In this document: positions 20,656-31,423 of the stretch, one piece after another
How the letters are laid out: each line of letters starts with the position of its first letter
Position numbering within the stretch: the stretch's first letter is position 1
NCBI GenBank assembly: GCA_020809705.1
Contig: CP085828.1
Location: 930,001-994,000, forward strand
Reading direction: 5' to 3'
Length of the DNA: 64,000 nt
From: Calonectria ilicicola
Lineage: Eukaryota; Ascomycota; Sordariomycetes; Hypocreales; Nectriaceae
Notes under the pieces: generated by a model
Seen by the model: the letters and a program-made list of their open reading frames with translations, nothing else
Databases searched by the model: none
Told to the model about the DNA's origin: nothing
Position numbers and translations under genes: made by a program

Positions 20656-23600
20656 ATGGCGACCTACTACCATGCGGATTACAAGTAGCGAAATTTCTGG
20701 CAGGCCGCCTGGGATAAACTACCAACTGAGACTCGAAACCTTTTAGAGGCTTTGGCGATGTCTCAAAATGAGGCTCATCAGGCCGCGCACGTTGATACCA
20801 TCATACAAATAGCGAGGGAAAAGAAGGAAGAGTATGATGGCAAAGAATGGAAACTCAGAATCGGAACACATGAATGGAATGTGAGAAATGGCATGTCTGA
20901 AATTATCAACTGGGTACAAAGGTTCAAAGAAATCGGCGATATAGCCGTTTCTATAGATCCAGTCCATGCCGCGCCTCCTTGGGCGGCCTTCCGGTTTGTG
21001 CTACAAGTGAGGATTTCCCTTGGTCTACACTTGAGGCATCAGCCATTGCGTCCAATATAACACGGGTTTGGATAGTTGTGATTTTCTCTAATATACGAAA
21101 TAGACCTTCATTGCTGCCCGTGAGAAAATGGAAATCAACATGGAGATTCTCGAGCTTGTTAGCCGGCTATTTCACCACGGGGCAGTACTTGAGGAAGTTT
21201 ACAGCAGAGCCATTGTAGAAGGTTTAGCTGGCTAGAAATCTTTGGAAAACCTTTAAAGGAGGTTGATCGAACTTTATGTCCAGATTCTTAAAAGCTTAAA
21301 ATATTATCACTCAGAGTTTAAAAAAAGTACAGCCCGCCGCTCAGCAAGCGCAATTTTCAAGCCGGATACCCCTAAGAATATTTTCAAAGACCTCGAAAGT
21401 CGATGGCGAGCTTTGGAAGAGCAAGCAAAGAATAATGACCGTTTACAACTGTCTTAGATATCCAGTGATCTTCAGCGCCATCTCCCTGGCATGTTAAAAG
21501 ATGTGTCCAGAATGCTGGTCAACATGGAGGAGAATGAGCGCATTGAAATTTTCAACAAAATTTCAACAATCAACTTAAAAGGCCATCATAAATTCATTCA
21601 CAATCAGCGGACAGCAAATACCGGGAATTGGCTGCTCCAAAAACCAGAATTTCAACGATGGTAGGCTGCCAAGAGCTCAACGCTTACTATTTTATATGGT
21701 TTATATATGTTTCATCAACTATTGATATTATAGTTAATTTTATATTAACAACATTTAGCGGGAGTAGGAAAGACTTATTTGACATCTCGAGTCATTAATT
21801 ATCTTAAAGGGCAGTTTTGTTGCTCTCAACTGCAGATTGGCTTTGCATATTTCTATTGAGACAGAAATGATGAGAAATGATGACAGCCTACTAGTATTCT
21901 GAGCAGCTTGCTTCGACAGTTTGCATCCCCTGCTGGAACAGAATGTGAAATCCATAATGATGTCAAAATGCTTTACAAGACGTTTCGATCAGATTGTTTA
22001 GATATGGATGTTGAGATGTGTAAAGATGTCTTGACCAACATCATCGCGTCCTACCAGTCGTCAATAATTGTCTTGGATGCTTTAGATGAATGCGATAATG
22101 GAACTAGAAGACATTTGATGAAATGTTTTACGTGGCTAATGGAGAAAAGCCTGAATCTTAAAATCTTTATATTAAGTTAAATGGACTATGATATTCAAAC
22201 ATACTTCCATTCGCAGCCAATAATCATGATTGAGGCAATAGATAACGAGGGCGACATTGAAGCTTTCATAAAAGAAAGACTTAGCAATAATATGCGTTGG
22301 ACGTATCAAGAACCTAAAGTTCAAGAAGAAATCATAATTACCCTTTTTACTAAGAGCCAAGGCATGTTTCAATGGGCGAACCTGCAGGTTTAAAGAATCT
22401 TAAATATCAAATACTAGGATCTTACAGCGATTAGAGAATGTCTTGAAACCTTACCAGAGACACTTAATGAGGCCTATGAAAAAATTTGGGAAGATATTAA
22501 TAAGCAAAATCGGTATAATCGAGAGTTAGCGAAACGGGCTATACAATGGATTTTATGTGCGAGGTATCCATTATTGACCTGGAATCTCGCGGACGCCATG
22601 ATTATCAATCCTGAAGCAGAAGACTTCTCTAACATCTGTGACATCACAATCAAACCGACCAAAGAAACCATTCATGGAGTATGTTGCAATCTAATAATTC
22701 TTGATGAAGTACAAAACACCTGGCGGTTTTGCCACTTATCGGCTGCAGAGTACTTGGAATCAATGTTTCAGTCCGACCTTCAGCCTGATTACTATGCCGC
22801 AATGGGATGCCTCAAATATCTTGTTTCTGGTATTTCAAGTCTTGGTAGACAATTTCAGATGTATATTGACAATAACTGGCATCAGCATCTCAAAGCTGGA
22901 TTTAAGAGTCAACCTGCGGAACAAATGCGGTGATACGGAAATGGTGTCAACACATATGGAACCCTGTAAGTGTGTGCCTTAGGCACCCTTGGAAGGCATA
23001 TATAAGCCCGTTACTAGGGTAGATAGAGAAGAAGACATTAACCTTCCTACTACATATCATTAAGACCCCTACTGTTCTAATCCTACCGTATCATGCGGTT
23101 ACATGACCTTGTCCAAAGATTTTTAGGTTCAGCCGACCAGACCGCAAGGGCATATCGAGAATGGATTAATCTGCTCCACTACGCCGTACCAATCGAGCTA
23201 ATGCCCTTCTCTTCACCCCTTTTTGCCATTGCCTTGTATGGGCTTGATCAAGTTTTGAGCCACTGGTATAAGAATGACGCGGGCATCGATCTCAACGCAT
23301 GTAATAAAGAAGGACACTCTCTACTCGGATTAGCCGCCCGAGGAAGCCATTTTGGTCTGTGTCGTTTTCTTATTGAAAATCATGCGGAAATTGACAAAGG
23401 AGAACATAGCCCGCTTTATCTCGCATGTAGCTCTGGGGCAACCATCGAAATCGTGAGGCTCCTGCTGGATAATGGAGCCAACCCCAATGCTCGATATCGA
23501 AATGAAACAGTATTGGATGCGACATTAAGGGACGCATGCGAAGTGAAATCCTGGAACAGAAAGAAACCTAGAGATAAGAATGTGATCGACCTCCTTGTCA

Positions 23601-25118
23601 GTCGTGGTGCAACCCTTGGAGATGTACAGGCAAGTTTAATCAACGCTGCACACAATGGCAACTTAAAATGGATCAAGCGCTGTATTAATTCGGGCGCTGA
23701 CATCGATGGATGTGACGGATATGGCTGTACGGCTTTAGTCGCTGCCGCACGCGAAAATCGTTTAGATGCTGTCGAAATGCTGGTCGAACTTGGAGCCGAC
23801 GTCAATGTGACCTCGCATAACAATACGACTGCCCTTATTATGGCAGTTGCAAATGGCAGTCAAGATGTCATCCAGTTTTTGCTGCAGGGAGGTGCCGATC
23901 CTCACATAAAGGGATCAATACGTAACCCACTGGAATATGCTGTAGTGGGGTTTCCACTATCATGGACTGACAGACAAAAATGTTTTAACACTCTCCTGGA
24001 TGCTGGTACCGAGATAAATTTCCCCGGCAACAGGTCTCCCCTAGTTGGTGTCATTCAGACGGCTGGCGGTATAAATACTGATATTGTCGAATTCCTCCTG
24101 GCAGCAGGAGCCGATCCCAATCACGTATATGATTTCGAATGCCCCCCTTCAAACCGCGACATCAACGCACACAGTCAACATACTTAAGATGTTACTACAG
24201 GCTGGTGCCGACCCCAATAAAAAACATGGCTTCAAAAACTGTCTCTGTCTTGCAATAGCACAAGGTGCAGACGAAAGATCCCTACAGACGCTATTAGATA
24301 TCGGAATTGATCCCACCCTTTCTTTTTCCGAGGGCTTTGGAAGTGCTTTGGCGTCTGCAGCATTTTGTGCCAATATAAAGGCATGCCGCTTCTTGCTGCG
24401 ACCAGAGCTTGGAGTTGATGTAAATACACCTCTCTGCGGCTGGTTCGATAATATTCTAGTCGCCGCCATAGCATGTTCATCTCGCTGGAAGCACAGGCAT
24501 GGAAATGCAGCAACGAAAGATGAAATCTGCGAAGTCGTTGACATTTTACTTGAGGCTGGCGCGAACATGCTCATGCCCATTTACGTGTCGTTGGGGCCTC
24601 TAGTCTACAGTGTGCAACTTCAAGACCAGCGAGAGTAACTCCTCAACGCCGTATGGGCAACTTTTAAAGACGACAAGAAATTTCGGCTGGGAAAGTTTTC
24701 AAAACCCTGGGTGCGCATATTGAGGGAGCTGAGTTCTCTACCCATGCCCCTTTGGCTTGTACTTGAACGCCTCAAACTTCCATATTCTATTCCATCATCA
24801 GCCAGCATTATTCTTAAACTCACATCGGTCTCAACACCCCACGATATAAAATATGTCGGCCTCCTCATCTCTCAAACCAGCTCTGGCCGTTTCATCTTCG
24901 TCGACCAACAAAAGAGATTTGAGCCACTCTATCCATACTCACCAGCTGCCTCCATTACTCCACCAAAAGCTACAAGCTTGTTGGCTGCCCAAAGTCCTAC
25001 CAAGGTATCTCACTATTCCGTGCCAACTCCCGATCCACAATATTCTGTGCTATTGCACAAATACATGATCCCATTAATCGGTATCATCTTACTTTGTATT
25101 TATGGTTATTTATGTTAG
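20656..25118 (+). pseudogene. NACHT-ankyrin (STAND/NLR-like) pseudogene
   Basis: A decayed gene of about 1400 codons. It starts at ATG 20656, with a TAG after ten codons, then shows the fungal NACHT N-terminal module (WQAAWDKLP, HEWNVRNGMSEIINWVQRFKEIGD, SIDPVHAAPPWAAFRFVLQ). A frameshift lies near 21000, and at least ten TAG/TAA codons lie between 21080 and 22440. Walker A is AGVGKTYLTS (about 21760), probably just after an intron; Walker B is IIVLDALDECD (about 22067-22100). The NACHT part ends near 22930, where a solo LTR interrupts the frame. Ankyrin repeats follow in frame from 23093 (LLLDNGANPNAR, LVELGADVN, FLLQGGADPH). There is a frameshift in a run of six C at about 24142-24147, and a TAA at 24636. 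The frame can be followed to 25118. Intact relatives are cytoplasmic non-self-recognition receptors. The stops fit CAA/CAG-to-TAA/TAG changes, and the ankyrin half is less damaged than the NACHT half. Confidence 0.88.
22931..23093. mobile_element. Solo LTR (163 bp) inside the NACHT-ankyrin gene
   Basis: The element starts TGATACGG and ends CCGTATCA, an 8-bp terminal inverted repeat with the TG..CA ends of retrotransposon LTRs. The 5-bp duplication tgcgg lies at 22926-22930 and again at 23094-23098, as expected for integrase insertion. A TATA-like tatataag lies at about 22999-23006, where an LTR promoter would be. Without the element and one duplicate, the host frame is continuous: ..CAA ATG CGG TTA CAT.. 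No internal retrotransposon domain is present, so it is a solo LTR left by LTR-LTR recombination, or a very small non-autonomous element. The length fits short copia-type LTRs; the family is not determined. Confidence 0.88.
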
Positions 25119-26497
25119 CATGAATCAACACATCTGTTACAAATTCGAGATTATGTATAACCTACGTACTGTATGGGACACTCCTTTTCATTCGCTGTAC
25201 CATGGGGAAATCATCTTGGATCAAAGTCTGCTCAGAACCCTCATTAAAGCTTAGATAGGCCAAGACTCTGGACCCATACTCCTATTATTTTTTATTTTAC
25301 TTTATGCTTGTCTTATCGATCATGGCAACCTGCGCAGAAACCACGAGACAGCCGTGAGTATGCTATAGTAGTTACAAAGCTCCCACCCTCAGCTAACCAA
25401 GTGTCCCTGATGGCTTCGCCAAAACTTGCTAGGTTGTTCTGTGGATAGTTGCGGATGGAAGAGGCGGTCCAATGTAACGAATCCGAATTGTCTCATAAAA
25501 GAGGAAACTATGCATGCTCATAACTATAAAAAGAGGGGAAGCATGATACGACTGTCATGGTTGCTGCCTGTTTTGCATCTCGCAAGGCATACAGAATGGC
25601 CTGTCTTCCGCATTCACCGACAGTTGGGGACCGAGTTCTGTACTTTTCGTCTGCATGGCGCAAGGGTGCAGCGAGCATCCTTACCGGATTGGAACGCCGA
25701 AGGTCGCCCTCAGTGGGCGAATTGTTCTAGACAACACCACGCAGATTCCAATCTGGCAGCCGTATGCAAGTCCCCGCGATTCATGTCACGACAGCGGCTA
25801 ATAGCGTTGCAGGCCATGTATGCTTTTAGTAACGGCTCTTATTAGTCGAAAGGTGCTGTGGGGTAGCCACATTGAGCGACATAGTTTCCCGACATAGTTT
25901 CCCGACGATAAGTGAGTTTCCCGAGATACCAAGTGGGGACGGCGTATGTGATCGAATCAGAGGCCAGAGATAAGGGCTCTCAACCTCATCTTGTCGGAAA
26001 ACTAAGTCATCTGAGATAACCGCCAGGGGCGCGGTGGTCCCTGTGCAAGTATGCACTCTGTAAGCACCCCGGAATCTGCATCCCTTGGCTTCGACATCGG
26101 AGACACAACTGCGCCCGGCTACTATGTCGTAATACCGTCACGGGAGTCAACTCGCATGGCCAACCCCCTCGCAGACCCTATCAACGTGACAGTTACCCCT
26201 CGCGATCTCACCCTGACCTGCCCAATGAAGCCTACTTGGGAGGCTCGCTCGACATATCAAGTGGATCGTCATCGCGGGGCACGCAGAGAGACCGGGCCAA
26301 CAATGCCTTCCTTCGTGCATGCCACCGGCAACGGAGCTGCTTTGAAACCAGCCCATCTTTGTTCGGCAATTGCAGGATGAGGCGGGGTTGACAATTGTCC
26401 TATAACTTCTGGGCAACTCCCTATCCGTTCCAAGAAAGACAAGCCTTCTCTCATACTCAACTTCTCTTACACACGTCCCTCAAAGACTCCAGACACA
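25119..26497. other. Intergenic region, possible gene remnant
   Basis: Contains open frames at 25426-25845 and 26051-26380 without recognisable domains. Stretches in different frames (IVLDNTTQIPIWQPYA at about 25720-25770; GYYVVIPSRESTRMANPL at about 26117-26170) hint at a decayed gene, but no model can be built. A short tandem of tttcccga motifs lies at 25884-25925. The right end is the promoter of the ACC deaminase gene. Confidence 0.3.
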
Positions 26498-27622
26498 ATG
26501 GCCAGCCTCACCCTCCCCGAGCCCTTCAACAGCATCCCCAAGGAGAACTTCCTTTTTGGACCCTCTCCCATTCAGCACCTCCCCAGAATATCCGAGGCTC
26601 TCGGTGGCAAGGTCGGTGTCTACGCCAAGCGAGAGGACTGCAACTCCGGTCTTGCCTACGGTGGAAACAAGATCCGCAAGCTCGAGTATGTCTTCCCAAA
26701 GCCCAATTGAGCTTTCTTGCATCCAATTCCGGCTTTTAAAAGACAATTGACTAACGTTTTCTACCCCTCCAGGTACCTTGCTTCGGAGGCTCTCGCTGAG
26801 GGCGCTGACACTCTCGTGTCCATCGGTGGTGTCCAGTCCAACCACACCCGCGCCGTCACGGCCGTCGCCAAGAAGCTCGGACTCAAGGCCGCCACGGTCC
26901 AGGAGCACTGGGTTGACTGGGAGGATCCCGGCTACGAGAAGGTCGGCAACATCCAGCTCTCGCGCCTGATGGGCGGCGACGTCCGCCTCGACCCCTCCAC
27001 CTTCGGCATCGAGCACAAGACAACCCTCGCCAACCTCAAGAACGAGATCGTCGAGAAGGGCGGCAAGCCTTACTACATCCCCGCCGGTGCCTCGGACCAC
27101 CCTCTCGGCGGTCTTGGCTTTGCCCGATGGGCCCTTGAGGTTGAGGCCCAGGAGAAGGAGCTCGGCATCTTCTTCGACACCGTCATCGTCTGCGCCGTCA
27201 CCGGCTCCACCTTTGGCGGCATGATCGCCGGCTTCAAGCTGGCCGAGTCGCTCGGCTCCCCCAAGCGCAAGGTCATTGGTATCGATGCCTCCGGCAAGGT
27301 CCAGCAGACCTTTGACCAGGTTCTCCGCATCGCCAAGTTCACTGGCGAGAAGATTGGCCTCAAGGCCGACGACATCACTGAGGCCGACGTTATCCTCAAC
27401 GCCGACTACAACGCCAAGATCTACGGTATCCCCGACGAGACCACCATCGCCGCCATGAAGTTTGGCGCCGAGACCGAGGCCTTCATCACCGACCCCGTCT
27501 ACGAGGGCAAGAGTCTGGCTGGTATGATTGACCTGATTAAGACTGGCAAGATTGAGGGCGGCAACGTCCTGTACGCCCACTTGGGTGGTCAATTGGCTCT
27601 TAACGCTTACTCTTCCCTGTAA
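26498..27622 (+). CDS. acdS: 1-aminocyclopropane-1-carboxylate (ACC) deaminase
   Basis: Two exons, 26498-26685 and 26773-27622 (87-nt intron, gtatgt..ctaac..ccag), 345 aa, the family's usual length. It is a PLP enzyme that opens ACC, the plant ethylene precursor, to 2-oxobutyrate and ammonia. The signature [21 protein letters not shown] contains the PLP lysine Lys58. [10 protein letters not shown] holds Ser85, at the site of the catalytic Ser78 in Pseudomonas. DPVYEGKS (Tyr306-Glu307) and AHLGG (Leu333) match the Glu295/Leu322 pair that, from published work, separates true ACC deaminase from D-cysteine desulfhydrase. No targeting sequence is seen, so it should be cytosolic. Codon use is strongly GC3-biased, suggesting good expression. 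In root-associated fungi it lowers plant ethylene. It converges on the DsbA-like gene. Confidence 0.95.
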
Positions 27623-27714
27623 ATATAAAATATGTAATGATATCCAAGAGCAAGTAAAAAAAAGACAAGGAATACAAAAAATATAATCATGACACACACA
27701 CTCTCTCTATCTCT

Positions 27715-28445
27715 CTACTGCAATTCGCCTTCTTTGACCTTGATGAATGCATCCATAAAGTCCTGGACATCGTGCGTGCCATCTATGCGCTGTGATCCTT
27801 GCACAACGTACGAGGGGACGCCTGACGTCCCGAATGTCTGCTTATTCCCCTCAGCTTCTGCATCCACGACGCTCGCCGCCTCCGCGTCCGGGGCCAGCCA
27901 CGCATCGACCTCTCCGGCGTCCAGCCCGGCCGCGATAGCGATTTCCCTTAGCACGGCGCCGTCAGCAATGTCCTTTCTAGCTCGTGGTAGGCGGCAAAGA
28001 CGCCCTCTATCAGAGCATTTTGAGTTTCGGGACCGCTCGTCTGGCTCAAGCGGACCAGTCGGTGGGCCTTCCGTGTGTCCCCGATTTTGCCTCCGCTGCG
28101 GAACCTGATCCCCACGGCGTGCCCAATCTGGTCCATGCGCTGATAGAGCTTTGTTCGCTGTTCTGGAGTCATGTCACCCAGCCTGACGTCTGCAATCTCT
28201 GCCTTATCAACGCTGTGAGTGGAGGGGCCATAGTTTAGGTAGTAAGGGCGGTATCTGGTAGAGAAAGTGTCGGATCTCCCTCCGGGATATGTCTTTTGGT
28301 AGAGCCCAATGGCCATGTCCAGCTTGCGCTTCCCAATGTAGCACCACTAAACCTTTCGTGAGCTGGCAGTAAACTACTACTATTGGCGACGACGACTTAC
28401 AGCGCAAACAAAATCGAAGATGACGTCAATTTCTATCACCGTCAT
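27715..28445 (-). CDS. DsbA/FrnE-like thioredoxin-fold oxidoreductase, frameshifted
   Basis: Exon 1 is 28445-28401 and exon 2 starts at 28346; the 54-nt intron (28347-28400) is gtaagt..tttag. The protein begins MTVIEIDVIFDFVCAWCYIGK, with the CxxC active site Cys14-Cys17 formed across the splice, as in FrnE/DSBA-like proteins. The helical insertion (MTPEQRTKLYQRMDQIGHAVG), the ELE segment, and a C-terminal GTSGVPSYVV with the thioredoxin cis-Pro also match. The frame breaks at about 27971-27976, in a ctagaaaggac stretch: one missing base turns the expected ELEKDIADG into a premature stop, and the rest (27954-27717) is intact in the next frame. This is either a recent loss or a one-base sequence error in an A run. 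In 2-hydroxychromene-isomerase/FrnE relatives the role is thiol-disulfide exchange; the substrate is unknown. Confidence 0.8.
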
Positions 28446-29682
28446 ATTGCCAGAATTGTGGGCGGCCAATCTTCCGCACTTTTCGATCTGACTTGAGGGT
28501 GGATGAGTGTGGATCAAAAGGACAATTGTTTACTCATGATGAGGTGGGGTAGTCATCACCCGCTTAAGTGGCCACCCTAAAATAAATGAACAACTTGATG
28601 AATGGTGTCAGAGCATGGAGATAGTTGTAGATAACTCCTCTGTAGCGCATTCAATGCCATTGAAAAATGTGTGCACTCGTAATTGAGCGTGATGTTCGCA
28701 CAAGTCCCCAAAGAATTCATGGCGAAAAAGACTTCTTTTTTTTTTTAGTTACCACAGCAATTATCGCCAAGACAATCATGACGGAGGGGATCGACCGATG
28801 TCGTGCATTTGGGAATGACGTCGTTTCTCAATGAGAGAACTATCACCTAGCAGTATGAAGGGAATAAGGCCCAGTTGGGCTTTGAATTTTCGTCTACTGC
28901 AGGAGGGAAAAAACATAAAATACAACCCTTGAAAGATTGTCCCCTCTCGACTTCTTCCCGCCATTTCTTATCGCTCAATAAGAAAAGAAAATAAAAATAA
29001 AAATGAAACAAATAAATTATATATATAATTTTATCTCGTTTATTTTTTATTATTTATTTTTAGTTTTTAACTCATTATTTTACGTAGTTAAGTTATATGA
29101 CGTCTCATTGGAAAATGTCACTGAGGCACAATCCTTCAAGGGTTGTATTGGAAACTCTGATCTGATCATAAAAGAAAAATTTATTCATCGCTTAATTTAA
29201 TGATGGAATAAAAAGGCGTTGTCCATAACTGTGTGCCGGCTACCAGCACCATAGGAAGCCATTTGATGGTCCCAGCCATTCATCAGTCGTCGCAAAACGC
29301 CAATCCAACTCTTTCGTGGCGATGAGGCTACAAATTTCCCTGTTTGCGCAGCATGTATGAGTGCAAACAGTATTTTCTTGTTGGTGTTTTCCCAGTTTGT
29401 CGACTGAGGATGCAATTCATGTAGTTGGTTCGCTGTGTTTGCCGTCGCGTGCATACACGCACGAGATACTTTCATAAAAACACAACAAAGACTCATTGTA
29501 TGCGTTATGCAATCACCAAACTTGCCTGAAAATTGGAAAATGCTGCAGGATTTGCATTCGAGGGCAATTATCCCAAATTTGGCGGCCTCTAAAACTTCAG
29601 CACTCTCCGACCATACTTGTCAGAATTATTTTTACAGAAACACGAAACTTGTACGTACGCGACCATTCAATCTCACCCCATC
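28446..29682. other. Intergenic region with MITE-like element
   Basis: About 1.2 kb between divergent genes. It contains the inverted-repeat element listed separately and a very AT-rich core at 28980-29110. Short open frames near 29200-29500 have no domain. No gene recognised. Confidence 0.5.
28923..29145. mobile_element. MITE-like element with terminal inverted repeats and TA duplication
   Basis: The left end reads CAACCCTTGAAAGATTGT, and the right end is its inverted copy with one mismatch (ACAATCCTTCAAGGGTTG). TA lies directly outside both ends (28921-28922 and 29146-29147), the target duplication of Tc1/mariner-type elements. The 223-bp body is AT-rich and non-coding. A non-autonomous MITE is the best reading. 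Confirming it needs further copies in the genome. Confidence 0.65.
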
Positions 29683-30997
29683 ATGGACTTTTATATCTTC
29701 AATGAACATCTCTTTGACAGCGGTCTTCCCAAAACCTCCGCAGCTTTTGGACTGCCTGATTTTAACCCTTTCCAACCGCAAACACCATTATACTCCCAGA
29801 CTGTGGCCGAGCCAGAGGGGAAAACACGCAGTGATTCACCAGACAGCAATTATTCCTCCGCCAAAACGGTTGGCTTTCAATCTGAGCCTCAACCTCAGCA
29901 GTGGGAGCTCGAAGACTTGCTCGATTCCAGTCTTTGGCAGCAGGTGCCCCAGAAAGTGCCTCGCACTCGTCAACAACCACGGCCTACGACAAACCATAAG
30001 CAACCGAACGCATCTTCCAGCAAAAAGAAAGATGCATCAAAAGGCCCAAATCCTCCATCAAAGCATCGAGCTACTTTGCATGAACCTCGCACGCGCAGCA
30101 AAGCCCAGTCCGATATGATCTCGGCTTTGGAGAGCCAAACCGTCGAATACCAGGGCCGCCTGAAGTCATCTGCTCACGCCCAGGATATGTGGCGCATTTA
30201 TAAAGGCCTGTCCAGCAACGAATACCGGAAGGTATCCGGCCCCGGGAGCGATGCGACGTTTCCCAAGGACGACGAACAGTGGCGGACCCGGCATCGGCAG
30301 GTCTTTGAGGCCATCTGCGACTTGTCCCAGTATACTGACTGGAGAGCCAAGATGGGCAAGGTCGAGAAGCAGAAATGGCTTGCTAAAGTGGAGGAGAAAC
30401 TGCGACAGGAGCGCGGCGAGGAATACAAGATTCGAGAGGAAGACCGGATCCCGCCGGAGGATGAGATGCCTTCTCGGATTGATCAGCTACAGAACGTCAT
30501 CCACTACTCCATTTCCAGTATGGAACTCGAGCTTCTGTGCGCAAACATCTTGGTAATCTTTTCTCTCTATTTACAACCGCGTCCAAATATTAACCATGTA
30601 TTCAGGACAGTGCCATTCTGTCGCAAAAGGGACTGAACTGTGTGCCACTTTGGAGCAGCACAGAGACCCAGTGGGAGGAGTACAACACATTCGAGGAGCG
30701 ATAGAGTCACATCCTCGATGCTTTGAAAGTCAGTTGTACCCTCTCTTCGATACAAACTGGTTACTAACACTCCGACAAGTCCAACAAGATCTTGGTTCAC
30801 TCGGCCATCCGAGCCCCTTGGGTGTCGCGGATAGCAAACGCGCCATATACAGAGAACAAAGTGAGAAACAGCATTTCCCCATAATTTTTCTTAGTCTAAC
30901 AATTTCACAGCGTAAAACCCACAACAAGGCAGGAAACGATCGCAAGCGACAGGCTATTCAACTTGCCAGTGTACAAAAGAAAAAGTTGAAGACATAA
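29683..30997 (+). CDS. Unknown nuclear-type fungal protein with premature TAG
   Basis: Exons 29683-30552, 30606-30728, 30780-30860 and 30911-30997. All introns are phase 0 (53, 51 and 50 nt), with tactaac or tctaac branch sites, giving 387 codons. One TAG at 30702-30704 (codon 323) interrupts exon 2. Without it, coding continues through two more clean splices (SNKILVHSAIRAPWVSRIA, then a Lys/Arg-rich tail ending KKKLKT), so the stop looks secondary. If real, the product is 322 aa, ending TFEER. The N-terminus (MDFYIFNEHLFDSGLP) is followed by a low-complexity Pro/Gln/Ser region with Lys clusters (KKKDASKG). A helical block at 150-260 follows (YQGRLKSSAHAQDMWRIYKG, KVEKQKWLAKVEEKLRQERGEEY). 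I do not recognise a domain. Basic composition suggests nuclear or nucleic-acid association. Confidence 0.65.
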
Positions 30998-31423
30998 TCT
31001 CGCGTCCGATTGCCCAGATTTTCCGACCTTTCCCCAACTCTTCTTCCTTATCACCCTTATCTTTTTTATTTGGGAGCTCAAGTTTACGAACGGAGCAATG
31101 TTTTGGTTGACATCTTTGTTAAGCATTCACTTCAGAAGAGTCATGTCACAATGGATTTGTACGGAAGAAAAATGATGTGCGCCACTCGTCATTAAATATT
31201 TTCAGCTAAAATCTCAGCATGGATATTTTCCCCCCCTTCTTCCAATTTAGTGTAGTTTGAGAGAACATCTAGCCCTAGGAACACCAGGAGATAGCGACTG
31301 TCCATATCAATCCCATTAACCACTGCAATGCATTTTCCTGTTGATGCTACATGCTGAATGACGAAACTCGATGCTAACGCCTCCCTTGCAATTTTCTTTT
31401 TATTTTTTCGTTCTTTGTGACAT
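30998..31423. other. Convergent 3' flanks
   Basis: Pyrimidine-rich and AT-rich sequence between two converging genes; no gene recognised. Confidence 0.5.

Noticed and set aside
20752..22933. Several separate small genes in the STAND region
   Set aside because: The frames align end to end with one NACHT protein once stops and one frameshift are allowed, so they are fragments of one pseudogene.
25426..26380. Two open frames of 139 and 109 aa in the region before ACC deaminase
   Set aside because: No signal peptide, domain or splice-consistent model. Some protein-like stretches lie in other frames, so at most a gene remnant.
26480..27697. 405-aa open frame antisense to ACC deaminase
   Set aside because: Shadow of the GC3-biased deaminase gene on the other strand. 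Composition is Gly/Val/Leu/Asp-repetitive, with no domain.
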